Shown: positions 1 through 12,210 of the stretch, piece by piece
How positions within the stretch are numbered: position 1 is the first letter of the stretch
Layout: each line of letters starts with the position of its first letter
NCBI GenBank assembly: GCA_029532625.1
Contig: JARFXM010000009.1
Span: 1,178,001 to 1,242,000 of the forward strand
Length of the DNA: 64,000 nt
Source of the DNA: Lomentospora prolificans
Lineage: Eukaryota; Ascomycota; Sordariomycetes; Microascales; Microascaceae
Reading direction: 5' to 3'
Made by a program: the position numbers and the translations under genes
Notes under the pieces: model-generated
The model's input: the letters and a program-made list of their open reading frames with translations, nothing else
Told to the model about the DNA's origin: nothing
Database searches by the model: none

Positions 1-3000
1 CCTAGAATATACCTTCTACTAGAATAGTAGGTATATCTATAATAAAATCTATTATAATTATATAATATAGGGTTAGTACTATATTAATCCTTTTTATTTT
101 ACTATATAGCTATTATCTATCCCTTTAGTTCTATAGGTATACTAGGTAGTAACTATAATACTTCTTGATTTTATCTACCTTTTAATAGATATAAAAGTCT
201 TATAAGTTATATAGTATTCTCTTACCTCTTATATATTAATAGTTATTATATACTATCTTGAAGATAGCCTATACTATTAGGTATAGTATATATAGCTTAT
301 AATTACTCTTAGTATTAATAAAGTAGAGAAGGCTATTACTTTCCTAGAATAGCCTAACTAGTATTAGCCTCTTCTAGCTTATTCTAGCTTCCTCTTTTTT
401 TTATTATTTAATTACCTATAATACCTTTCCTAGCTTACTATCCTTCTTATAACTATTAATAATTAGTTATTATAGATCCTCTATTAGCTAGATTACTAGT
501 ATTCATATTTCTTACCTTTCTACCTCCTCTAGGGTATATACTTACTTATCTATTATATCCATCCTAATATTATTTAGTTTATTAGGCTATTTATAGTCTA
601 GCCTAGTATCCCTTATAAGTATAGTTAGTAATTATAAAAGTATATTTAATACTATATTTAATAGTCTAGATATATAGAAAACCTTAAGATTAAACTATAA
701 TAGCTAGTTTATAGTATTTACTAGCTTTAAATTAGTTTTACTAAGATCTATAGTCTTTAAGAAGGTATATTTTATAATCCCTTTTAATAGTAAGTAATCT
801 ATAAGGATTACTATTAGGGATCTATTTACCCTAACTATTTTCTATAGCTTCCTTACTACCTAGATAACTACTACTAATTCTACCTCTATTAATCTATACT
901 TCTTTTCTATATTTAAGTATATATATAATAGAAAGTATAGTAGCTATAATTCCTTTACTATAATATCTTTTCCTAGAATAGATTTACTATCCTATTCCTT
1001 ACTATATAGCTAGAATATATATATATTAAAGGTAATTCTACTAGTATCTACTTTTAAGAATAGTATTTAGTCTAGATCTATATAATATAGTAATATTTAC
1101 TTATAGAGGAAGGATTATAGGTTAGTAAATACCTCCTACTTTTCTAGTATTAGGGTAAACCTATATTTACTTACTTTCTACTTCCTCTACTACTTACTAT
1201 TCTTTCCTAGGATGATCTCCTAGCTCTCTTATATAGCTTTTAGCTCTATGGTTTTCTACCTCTATAGTAGTACTATCTATATATCAAACTATAGAATTAT
1301 TATATAGATAAATATTACTATACTAATATAGTATTCTAACTTTTCTAAATTATTAGGGTATTATATTATCTATTTAAATCTTAGGATATAATTACTTATC
1401 TTCTACTTACTATTACTATTAAGGATATAACTAAAGAAAGTAATACTAGGGAAGCCTATAAAGGATTTACCTATAGAGATATATAAGTAATTCCTATTTA
1501 TTATCTATATTACTATTTCTATATAGTATAGATACTCCTCCTCTATATTATTAAAGATTATAATATTATTGATATATACTTATATGAAATGATAGTACTT
1601 GAAGAATAAGTAATCTATATATTATTATATAAATACTAGTAAGTTCTTAAAACCTATAAGAATAATATTTAATCACTCTAACCCTTATAAGCTGATTACT
1701 ACTATATAGTTATAATACTTATAATAGATTAGTAGCTAATAGAAGAACTTTTTAGTATTTAGGCTAGTAAATACTTACTTACTATATAGTATTTCTATAA
1801 TATCTTCCTAACTTAATAGTAGGTAAATATCTAGTATTACCTACTTATTTAGTAGTTATAGGTTAATAACTACTCTCTTATTATATTTCTTAGTATCTAT
1901 AGATTAGTATACTATAAATACTAAGTAGGTAATTAGTACTAGTTACCTTATCTATTCTATCTTTCCTTACTAGTAAAGAGGGTTATAGGTCTTATCTAAA
2001 ATAAATCTCTTATTACTTACTAATAGGTATTAGTATATATTTTATTTTTAGTTTTACTAATTATTAGTAAGATTAATTCTTATTTTATCCTCTTCTACTA
2101 TAAGTATAATCCCTTAATCCTTATAGATAATCTTATATTTATTTATAAGATTAGTTATCTTTACTATAAACTCTAAGTTAGTATTTACTATTAAAACCCC
2201 TTTTTTAGTCTTTATAACTAGTACTTTCTCTAGTATATTAATACTATAGCTAGGGATTTAATAATTAGTATTAAAAAGTACTTTTTAGGCCTACTTTTAC
2301 TCTTCTTATACCTCTACTACCTCTTTCTCTACTATTTATAGCTACTAGTAAGTAACCTCTCCTTTAATAGGATTATCTAGCCTCTTTATTACTTCTATTA
2401 ATATTATAAATACCTATTCTTTAAGGTTACTCTCTACTATTCTTCCTACTTTTTTACTATACTTTAATATTACTTAGGATACTATTAGGTTACTAGCTAT
2501 TACTATTTTAGAAGTAGACTATAATATCTTAATATTATAGATATTATTATATATTAACTAAAAGTAGTAAGTTTACTCTTACTTACTATCCTTTTCCTTT
2601 TACTACTTAATCTTTCCTACTCCTATTAGTTTTAGAAGGTTAATATAGTAGAGAGGGATTACTATTTTAGATTCTAGTAGGATCCTTATTATATAAGCTA
2701 CTACTACCTTTCTTTCTATCCTTCTTTTCTTCTTTAATATCCTTAAGTCTACTTTTATCCTTTAATATACTAGGAACTTAATAATTCCCTTCTATAAGTT
2801 AATTATTATTCCTATCCAGATTAAGAAATTATTACTAAGTAATAACTTAAAACTAAGGTTATTAATAATATCTACTATTATAGTTATATAGCTATTAACT
2901 TCTATTTCCTATATAGTTCTAGGAATATAGAAATTAAAGCTTACTTCCTTAGTAATATTAAAATTAGCTCTTATACCTACTATTATAACTAGTTTACTTT

Positions 3001-5850
3001 TAGTAGTAAATACTATATTTAGTAAATTCTTAGTAAGCTATTCCTTATTAACTAGGATAAAGCTTACTCCTATATTAAAGTAGATCTCTACTTCTAGTTT
3101 ATTCTTCTTAAATCTTACTAGTATCTATAAGTATATTAATTATTAGTCTTTTAAAATAAAGGTTAGTAGTATTATTAGGTTAATTACTTATCCTAGGGAG
3201 TAGGGTAGGTTATTATTATTTACTATTTAATTTCTTAGGTATAATCTCTTATAGTCTCTTCCTATACTAACCTCCTTATCCCTTCTTTATTACCTATATC
3301 TCTTAGCCTAATAATAGTAATATAAAGCTTTCTTAGATTAAAATACTTTTTTATATATTAGATATATATTTACCCTACTCCTCTCTTCCTTATATACTAG
3401 CTAAGAGTAGTAGGTATTAAACTCCTTCCTATTAGTTTTATTTTTACTCTTATTACTATTACTAGCTAGCTTACCTTTTATAATAAATATATTATCTCTT
3501 TCTAGTTTAGAAGTATTATCTTCACTACTTCCTTCCTTACCTATTACTATAAAAGTATATCTAGCCTATTTTAACTTTCTTTCTTCCTTACTAATATTAG
3601 GGTTATCCTTATATATTTTTTTAACTAGATAGCTTCTCCTTTACTAGTTATTTCTTTTCTAGTAGGTTTTAAACTATTAAGGATATCTTTTATCCCTTTA
3701 CTCTATTTACTATAGCCTCCTTAATAGCTATTATAGTTAAGAGTTACTTAAGTAAGGTAGGGTATACTAATTAGAGAACTCCTTTTAGTAAGTAGGGGGT
3801 TTATCTCTCTCTTTAGTCCTTCTCTATTACCTCCTTATTAGTACTTAGTCCCTTATTAGCTTTTCCTTATATTCTAGATTACTATATCCTTAGTATAACC
3901 TATTCTACTATTACTATTAATTTAGCTAAGCCTAGTTTATAGCTACTAGCCTACTCTTACTATCTACCTTATCTACTAATATTATCTCTACTAGTTAGGT
4001 AGATTCTTTAATTAATAGCTAAGAAGTAGTAAGAGAATAATCTAGTAGTTTAGCCTTCTCTTCTACTTTTATTATCTACTTATTAGTATCTCTTCCTTCT
4101 ACTAGCTTTATTATTACTATTTATAAAATAAGGTTTAAGTAATTATAAGCTACTATTAGCTAACTATAGATACTACTATTATCCTATACTTATATATACT
4201 ATATATATTAGACTATAAAATTATATACTAGCTTCTACTTTTTTATATCTACTATTATATATATATTCTTAGTTAACTATTCTTTAGCTTTATACTTTTA
4301 AATACTAAATTATTAATATAGAGTAGCTACCTATCTATTAACTATTCCTTACTATAATTACTACCTTTCTTATAGGGAAATAATCTTACTCTACTATATT
4401 AGTACTTTACCTTTTAATAGCTTATAGAAGCTAATTACTATCTAGTATACTTTCTCTATACTATCTTAAGCCTCTACCTCTAGTATATTAATAAAAAGGG
4501 TTATATTATAGAAGTATATTTATTTACTATCTATAAAGTATCCTTACTTACTATACTTCTTTTTATTAGTATCTAGCTAAAAGAAACTAATTAACTTAAT
4601 CTACTATTAGTATTCTATTACTATCTTACTTCTAGATAGTAGTATAAGTACTAGTACTATAGGGTTAGGATATAGTAGCTACTAGGGTATTACTCTCTAG
4701 AATACTTATATAATAGCTTCTACTATCTTAGTTATATCTAATTATCCTTAACTTCTAATTAGTAAATAGTTACTAGTTCTTTATAAACTAGATATAGGGG
4801 TAGGTCTATAATCCCTATCTATTAGCTAGCTATAATTATTATCTTATCTTAGTAGTAGGATTAGTAATATTACTAAAGGTTTTTCTAGGGATTAATACTA
4901 AATAACTAGTATACCCTCTAGTACTAGATATTATAGCTAATTAAACCCTAGTTATAGGTATCTTAGTATAAAGGTATTATCCCTTACTTATACTATTAGA
5001 CCCTATATATATAGGTTTTAAGGGTAATGGATACTAGGTACCTATTAGTCTAATTAGTAAGTATCTCTACTATTATCTCCTCTTTCTTTTAGTATAAATC
5101 TAGTTAGTAAAGGTTAACCTTCCTAGATATAGAGGGTAATAGCTTATAATTATTTATTAGTACTTACTACTAGCTATAGAGTATTTCTTATAACTAGGGT
5201 AATATACTAGTTAGTAAGTATACTATACCTCTTACTACTAATTAGTATCTTATACTAATCCTAGCTAGCTATTATTAGGTATTTTCTACTATAGCTTAGT
5301 CCTTCCTTTTAGGCTCTAGGTTAGCTTTCCTTGTATAATTACTATTCTAAAGAGGCCTTAGGGGAGTATTCTCTAGCTATTTCTTATAGAGGGGAGGATA
5401 CCCTACTTAGTAAGTTAGTAGTTTTATATTTATAGGGGTTATTATTATTATTAGAATAGGGAAAATTACTAGGGGTATTTAAAGAGGAAGTAGCTATTAC
5501 TATTTAGGTATAAATTACTACTCCTTTTTTACCCTTAATAGGTAGTATCTTATTAGGGTCTAGAGGATTCCTACTATTACTAGCTTCCTTTATTCCTACT
5601 TATTTTCACCTTCTTAGCTTATAATTACTATAAAGGTAATTCATAGCTAGTACTAGGTATACTACTTATTATTATTACTAGTTAGTAATCCTAGGATTAC
5701 TAGTATCTTATTAGGTAGTAATCTCTTTTATATAGAGATTATAGAGGACCTATTATAGCTATCTTATAGTTAAGATAGCTCTTCTAGGGTATAGTTTCTT
5801 ACTTAAGGATAAAGGGTTGAATAAGTAATACTACTACTATTATAGCTTAT
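1..5850 (-). mobile_element. RIP-destroyed Ty3/Gypsy LTR retrotransposon (fossil, 3' end beyond left edge)
   Basis: The DNA is very AT-rich and almost lacks CA, TG and CG dinucleotides while TA is everywhere, which is the mark of RIP (CpA to TpA on either strand). Minus-strand translation still shows a Ty3/Gypsy polymerase despite many stops. An NKRVVIN-like block lies at about 1,861-1,883. A YINNIIIF block at about 1,560-1,577 is the YIDD catalytic motif with both Asp changed to Asn, as G-to-A RIP produces. A GKSFIGFPS-like block follows at 1,441-1,478. Further along the same strand, RNase H-like pieces (RLIEVELVVV at about 850-900, LIVILIDY at about 786-840) keep the usual RT then RNase H order. 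Integrase and the 3' LTR would lie below 700 or off the window; gag would lie at higher coordinates but is unreadable. The upper boundary near 5.85 kb is approximate. Confidence 0.82.
1441..1890 (-). pseudogene. Fossil reverse-transcriptase domain of the Ty3/Gypsy element
   Basis: This is the best preserved part of the element. Read on the minus strand in one frame, it gives in order the fingers/palm block (RVVIN for RVVID), the KFFYQLL-like segment, the GLEQ/GFKNLLVF region, then YINNIIIF for YIDDIIIF, then the connecting GKSFIGFPSITFF block found before the thumb in fungal Gypsy elements. TAG and TAA codons stand where Gln or Trp codons are usual. All changes seen are transitions of the RIP type. 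It cannot make a working enzyme. Confidence 0.8.
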
Positions 5851-6239
5851 ACTATGTCTACTTACTTACTAGCTACTAAGCTGCTAATAAGTAAGTAGGA
5901 GGGTTCTATAATATTATTTATAGATTCAATATGGTTACTGGTTTATATAAGTTTACTTCTATATAGTTAGTTAGTATATAGGTAGGTATTCTCTTATAAT
6001 AGTAAAATAGTCTTATTCTTTCTATCTAGTTTATAGTTCCTTACTTCCTTTATATATTCCTTACCTTTAATTTTTAGTATTACTTACTTACTACTAAGGT
6101 TCTGCTAGAGTATGTTTATACTTGCTTATATTGGTATGGTGTGTCATGGAGTGCCTCTATGCTTGCTTGTATGATATAGCATAACAGGTATATCCTTCTC
6201 CCCTAGGAAAAGTAAACTCCTCTACTTTAGAAAGTTATA

Positions 6240-7510
6240 TTAGCCCCTTATAGATACTATCTAGCTAGATACTATAACTACCCTAAGGCTAGCTATTTTA
6301 GCCTACTTCCTTAGTATCTAGCTAGACTAGAAACTATAGTTCTATACCTATACTAAATAGGTTTAGTATAAGCTCTAGACCTAGTAGTATATACTTATAT
6401 ACCTTACTACTAAGATATAGAGTATAGACTTTTTATAAGCCTATACTATCTTCACTATAGTTATCTATAGTATAGTAGCCTATAGTATAGCTATCTAGTA
6501 TACCCTAACCCTAAAAGATTAGTAGATCCTAATAAAAGCTACCTTATAACTTAATATAACCTAAATAGCCTATATATATATAGTTATAGGGGCTTATAGA
6601 ATAATACCTAACCTAGTAGTTATAACTAAGATTAGTATCCCCCCCCTAGACCTCTACCTTAACTAGTATACTATAAGCCTCCTTAATTAAGGGGACTATT
6701 AACTTAAGTCTAAGGACTTATACTACTAGGCTATAGAAACTATTAGGTCCTATAATAGCTAATATATAGTAAAAGGCTACCTCTACCCCTATAAGGAATA
6801 TAATAATATCCTATCTAGATAGATATAGGTAATAACTACTAAAGAATAGAAGAAGTAAGTTTTTATATACTTAGTTACTACTAATACTTACTTAGGAATA
6901 TCCTATAAGGGTATACTACCTAACTAGAATAGTAAGGATATCTATAGGGTATATAAAGGCCTTATATAGGCCTAGAGCAGCCTCCTAGTATAGGCCTAGA
7001 TAAGATATATAGGCTTATAAGACTACTTATTATAGATATATATAGTAGACTCTCTAGCTTATAAATATAGGACTAATATAAAGTCCTTTATATACCTAGT
7101 CCTCTTATACCTACTAATATATATTTATTACCTAGATAACTAGCTATATACCCTTAACTAACTATACTATACTATAAGGAAGCTTAATACCTCTAGGCTA
7201 ATCTTATAATAGGTGATATATATAGGATATATCCTAATATACAACCTAGTAGTATAGCTATAGGACTAGCTTAAGGAGCTAAAGGAAATTAAAGTAGTAG
7301 TAGTAGGAGATACTATACTAGATAAAGTTATAAAGGAGGAAGGGGGAGGAGAAGGTAGTAGATCTATAAAGGATATTAGTAAGGACTAAAAAAGGGAGGA
7401 TTATTAATAATTATACTATAGAGGATAGGCTAGTATAGTAGTATTTATACTATACTAGTACCTATTATAAAGTAGGGGATATAGCCCCTATAAAGTATAT
7501 ATATAGTATA
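6240..7510. repeat. Second RIP-mutated AT-rich segment, element unidentified
   Basis: After a short island of near-normal sequence (about 6,100-6,200, where TG and CA reappear), strong RIP composition returns and stops near 7,510. The run of purine-rich plus-strand sequence near 7,290-7,400 could be the end of a gag-like ORF, but I found no domain that can be named. It may be a second transposon, or another part of the first one separated by an insertion. Confidence 0.55.
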
Positions 7511-8620
7511 GATAGCACTGGTGTTAGTTTCTACCTATAGAAGGTTCTAACTAGTACTAGACCCTAATTACTATTGTAGCAGAATAGAGGGATTAAACCT
7601 ACCCCAACCTATATAGTTTCCTTAAGTAATGAGAATATTAGAAGGACTTTAGTAAAATAATATTTCTATAATTAAAGTTATACTTTAAGCTTAGAAGGTG
7701 TAATTCCTATAATCTTAAGTAGATTCTTCTAAGTTACTCTCCTTCTTTTTTAATATTTGCTAGCTTTATATAGCTTTACTAAGAGCTAGCCTATCCTATT
7801 CAATTTCTATAGAGAAAAGAAGTATAATATAATATATACCTAACTTAACTTTATCCTTAGCCTAGGTCGTCATAATAAGTTTGCGAATAGTTTAGATTTA
7901 AGTAACTATTAATGTATATAATCTAATCTGAGAAGAGGTACTATACTAGGGAATTAGGTAAGTTTCCTATAAGAGATCTTAAAGACTAATTTCTAGATTA
8001 AACTTATGAATAATTAATTTAAGTATTTTAGAATAGCTTAAGTATTATTAGAATTAATTAAAAGCTTTTAGTATTAGGAAGGCTTTATATAAAGCTAGTA
8101 CTTTTAAGTACTACTTTGAAATAAGTTGTGTAACTCCTTTAGAAATATATTCTAATATATAAAGCTAAAGAGATAAGAAAATTTGTAATAGCTCTCTCTT
8201 TAGTCCTTAGTTCTAAATAGTACTAGCTATTTAAGTTTGTATAGTAATTTCTAAAGTTTAGGAGAAGTTGATAGTATCTGGCTATCTTTGCTTTAGGATA
8301 TATAATATAGAGGAAGTTGATGGTATTATTATTGAGTGAGTTAGTGATGTATAAAGTCTTCAAAAGTTGGCAGTCGCTTCCCATAGAAGCTATAGAAATC
8401 TTATAATAGAGCTTTGTGCCGAATCTCAGCATATGTAAGACCAGTTTGACCAGACTGGCAATACTTTGGTGTTAGTAGTGCCATAGTTTGCAAGTTTTTG
8501 ACCTAGTAGAAGCAGAACTGTACAAGTTTGCTATTAAAATTTTCTTTTTATATTAAGAGAATTAGGGCTTGAATGATATAATGATATTGAATAATATTGA
8601 ATTTTATTTAACTAGAAGTG
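7511..8620. other. AT-rich flank of the RIP block, no gene
   Basis: The composition is still AT-rich, but CA and TG return to normal frequency, so RIP is mild or absent. A 69-codon minus-strand ORF (8,223-8,432) has no recognisable feature. Base composition switches to about half GC close to 8,620. Confidence 0.5.
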
Positions 8621-8786
8621 TAAGTATTTGTATGGATGGTGTGTGTGTATGGAGGGGTTGAGGCCGAAAAATTTCAAAAGTTACAAATTCGCTATAGGCT
8701 TCCGTACATCAGGGTCTCGACGCTTGCAGCATCTTCCCTCACGGGGCATGCTGAAAACCAACAATCGGACGGCCCATGGTACACAA

Positions 8787-9041
8787 CTACAAATCGGCTT
8801 CGCGGACGGCACGCCGAGCGGCGTCTCGATGCATAAAGACCCAATATGGCTGGTTACACTCCACCTGCGCCACCTTCACTTCAGTGCCATTCGCATAAAG
8901 AATAGCAGCCATCCTGTAGTGATAAACATCAGCTCTATCCTGTGAAATGGAGTTTACCCGGCTGGCTCCGCGTACCCGTATTCGGGCATCAAGCCGAACG
9001 CGACACCCGGAATCGTCGTTGGATCCCATCTGGCTTTCCAC
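8787..9041 (-). CDS. Weak candidate exon or small ORF, unrecognised
   Basis: An 84-codon minus-strand ORF lies just outside the RIP block. Its second half (residues about 36-84) reads like real coding sequence, with varied codons and a run such as YHYRMAAILYANGTEV. A good acceptor (TTTCACAG) lies just upstream of that half, so the true unit may be an exon starting near 8,941 rather than the whole ORF. I do not recognise the family, see no signal peptide in this piece, and cannot identify a matching upstream exon. It could equally be a chance ORF or a gene relic. Confidence 0.22.
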   Translation of the reverse strand: MESQMGSNDDSGCRVRLDARIRVRGASRVNSISQDRADVYHYRMAAILYANGTEVKVAQVECNQPYWVFMHRDAARRAVREADL

Positions 9042-10266
9042 GTGTAAGAAAGGCGGAGAGCGCGCCGAGCAGAGCGGCGGCCGAAATGCGTCGGTATCGA
9101 GATTGGCGTGGCATCACTGACACAGATAAACTATTTCCGACAGTAGTGTATGGCGGCCCGTGTAGCTAAAGTATCGAGTAACAGGGACTAGGAAATTCGG
9201 ACGGGGGAGATGGAGATGGCTGATTCCGAGCCGATCGAAGTATATACAGCGACATAACGCCTCCTACTTCTCACCAACGATGGCTCCAGAAGAGGAAAGA
9301 AAAGGAAAGGCTGAGAATGGAGTGATCGACTGAACATTCTAATACAAACTTAGTGCGATGGGACTATCGATTTCCCAGGGCCTGATATGCGACGTGTAGA
9401 AGTTGCAATTACGACCGCATCGGGGTTTGCAGTCTTTCGTAGGTTGTTGATGTTTAGGTGACGATCCCTCAAAAACGTATGGACGCGAAGCAGTTCGAGC
9501 GGGCGGGACAGCTGGCCTGGTCTCACTCCGTCCGGCTCACCAGATCACCTCAAACCGCCCAGATGACATCCATGCTTCGCTAACAGCGCGCATTTCATTT
9601 TATCCGAAAGCGCCAGCATGCATTATTTGAACGGCGAAACGAGAGGGCCCATCGTGCTCCCGCAAACCATAGCCGTGTAAAGGCGCCTCAGGGGCGATGG
9701 GAAGGCGGAGCGTCATAACCACTCTACTGTTAGTTCAACGCTTCGTGAGAAGGCATTGGGGGTTGTCCTGGCGGCTGTCCGATGTTCAGAGTCCTCTCAG
9801 ATGCTCTTCTTCGGGTACCGAATGGTCCAAAGTCCACCAACTGACAACTTAGAGCACCTTGGGAGTGAAAGTATCCATTAAAGAGCTCGAATTTGATCCT
9901 TTGGTTCCTCTAATTACAATCCCCGTGAGGGGAGTGGGCAATGACGATGCTGATACGACGCACGAAACCCGCCAAAGTCACCTCGCAGGATTGTCACACG
10001 TTTCGACCAGAGCGTGGCAGGTGCCGTGAATTGCCAACTCCGCCTCCCGTCATTCTCATTCACAGCCGCAATGAACGGTGGGCTAGCCTATACGCAAGCC
10101 TAGCGCCGGCGCTTTCTGTTGGTTCTCACGGTGATGCCCGGAGACTGCCTCACGCAAAGACTGGAACCACCATCACCTGAGCCGCTATGGATGCAGTCTT
10201 AGACATTATTCATGGATCGTCACTTGGAAGGTTTGGAAGATGGACTTGTCATATCCCGGGACGGCC
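9042..10266. other. Transition-zone DNA without a supported gene
   Basis: The composition is mixed with about half GC. Only short overlapping ORFs on both strands occur, none with family motifs, splice signals or a signal peptide that I could support. Confidence 0.5.
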
Positions 10267-10273
10267 TATATAA
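10267..10273 (+). promoter_or_regulatory. TATA box (TATATAA) of the candidate secreted-protein gene
   Basis: A TATATAA match lies 84 bp upstream of the ATG at 10,357, a usual distance for a filamentous-fungal core promoter. It supports the view that the following spliced ORF was, or is, transcribed. Confidence 0.4.
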
Positions 10274-10356
10274 GAATAATTGACAACCGGGCACTTTGTC
10301 ATATGGTCTCAGATATACACAGCAAATCGTATAGAAAAGCGGAACCTCCTCTCAAC

Positions 10357-11004
10357 ATGCATCGGGATGGCGCTGAGATGTGCTCACTTCCACTAATTCT
10401 TATCCTCCTTGTGCGCCTCATTGGCCTAGTGAACGCCTCACCGCGAACCATCCATATCCGCCAAGCATACGATGGCAGGTATCCCGCAGACTACAGCCTG
10501 ATCGATGTAAACGAGGTTCAAGACACGCCACCGTCTTGCACCGAACTTCTTAGACCGTCGGAGGACTGCATGGGTGACCTGAAGGCGGAGTCCAGGACAG
10601 TGAGGTTAGCATACTCTCAGTGCACATTTATCTTTTGAAAAAGAGCGGCTGTGAGGCTCCTGAGCGAAAGAGGTTCCTTCGCGGAGCGCTAGACGCACAA
10701 TCCTCTCAAGCCGGGGCACCGCACTGCGCACAGAAGTCGATAAGGCGATCTGGATCGCGTATATGGGTGCCGGGTATAACAACGTACTAGCGATGATCAT
10801 GGGGTAAGTTCTACGTCAGTTTCCTTCCGTACTAAGCTCTGCTACTTATGTCTACTTATTCGCAACAAGTATATGGCATTAGGCTCTCCTCACAATTGAA
10901 GCTCCTTTGCAGAAAATCCACCCTGCGCGAATCTTCTAGAGCTTTATAATGCTAACCTCCCCTGTTTTCTCAGATATGAAGCCCGCCTACAGCTACCGAG
11001 GTAA
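10357..11004 (+). CDS. Candidate small secreted protein, three exons, family unknown
   Basis: I join 10,357-10,604, 10,693-10,803 and 10,974-11,004 into about 129 codons with no stop. Intron 2 (10,804-10,973) is convincing: GTAAGT donor, GCTAAC branch site at 10,951, and a TTTTCTCAG acceptor. Intron 1 (10,605-10,692) is weaker: GTTAGC donor and a GCTAG acceptor that restores frame. The second ATG (10,378) would start directly before a strongly hydrophobic stretch (residues about 9-26, ending in VNA before SPRT), which looks like a signal peptide with a cleavage site. The mature part has two Cys and no domain I know. A TATA box stands upstream. Size, secretion signal and position beside a RIP block fit an effector-like gene, but that role is inference. 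It could also be a decaying gene that still looks open. Confidence 0.5.
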
Positions 11005-11500
11005 CGGGAAGGAGAGATATGACATTATGCTAGTCGCAAAGACCAAAAAAATAATGTAATGATAAACAAGGCGGTAAGAATATAGAAGTTACGCGCGGAC
11101 AAACGTCGGCTGGTTGGGTTGGCAATATCACTACATTGTGACGTGTGAACCCTTCTTCAGCGTAGACAACATAGACGATCGTGTCTCGCTTGCCTGGAGT
11201 GATCCTTCGAAGGCCAAACAGGAAGAATAGCACATAAACCTAGGTCTTTACTTCCTACATAAAATGATTCATCTCGACGCTGTCGGATAGGCACATAGTA
11301 GGACCATCCCTCACCCCAACGCCCTCTTCCGGCCCTTGTCGCGGGCGTCTAGGGCAACAAACCATTGGAATCGAGCTCACGCGTCAACAAAGTCAGAGAT
11401 CAGAGAGTCAACTCGGACTCAACCACGAAAGGCTACGGCCGAAATGGGTCCACCGAGGGGCAACCCATCCCACGAAGCCGGGGCGCAGGTGGCAAGCATG
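11005..11500. other. Spacer between candidate secreted gene and pseudogene
   Basis: No ORF here has support. The 11,336-11,641 plus-strand ORF overlaps the start of the pseudogene in another frame and has a low-complexity, chance-like composition in its first half. Confidence 0.45.
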
Positions 11501-12210
11501 AACGGGAACAGCTACTTATGGCTTGCCGATAGTTTGCATTTCTATGAGAAGACCAAGCCCCCGAGCCTCCAGGTTAAGAGGGCAAGGATGACTGGACATG
11601 AAGCGCGAGGCTCCCAACTGGTTGAACCTAGGCGACGTTGATCCAAACACCACCGACGAGGAGCTTGAAGCCCACCGCGCCAAGGCTCTCGAAGGAAACG
11701 ATGAACCCGCCTCAAACCCGGCAATTATCCCGGCAAACCCGGACAACCAGCCGAAACCCGAGCGCACCACCGACGACCCGACCTTCATGGTGGAGGAGAT
11801 GGAGCCGTTCCTCTACGACTTCTGCGCGAACGGTGAAAGCTGGTGGGAGGCCATGGTGACCCCGGTCACCTTGCGAGGCACAGGCCCGGCCAGGCGAGCG
11901 ACGGCAGCACCAAGATCATCGACGTCGCGGCGAATCGAATCATTGATGGCTCGGACGACCCGCTCCAGTCATGTTCGGCCACGGCTAGACGCCGCAGGAG
12001 AAGCTGGACTACTTCTGGAAGCGACTGCAAACTGTCCTGTACGGTTGCCAGACCGACACTACCTCTAACAAATTCGGCGGCCAGCTCAAGGATGAGTGCG
12101 AGGTGTGGTACAAGGATGAAGGGGAGAGGGTGTAAGAGGAAGCAAACAAGGGGGCCGACATGATCATCCCGGGCGTGGAGGATGTCTGCACTTGCTGGTT
12201 TAGCGGGTAA
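11501..12210 (+). pseudogene. Broken protein-coding gene with two frameshifts and two RIP-type nonsense codons
   Basis: Good coding sequence runs through three frames in turn. Frame of 11,598 gives an acidic, Pro/Asn-rich stretch ending near 11,866 (with FLYDFCANGESWWEAM). A second frame covers about 11,880-11,965 (STKIIDVAANRIIDGSDDP). A third frame runs 11,971-12,210, rich in Cys, Trp and charged residues (EKLDYFWKRLQTVLYGC), and ends at TAA 12,208. Two in-frame stops lie inside the third part, TAG at 11,986 and TAA at 12,133. Each is one C-to-T change from a Gln codon in CpA context, as expected from RIP. No intron of usual size removes these stops. I do not recognise the family. The 5' start is unclear. 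Confidence 0.6.
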
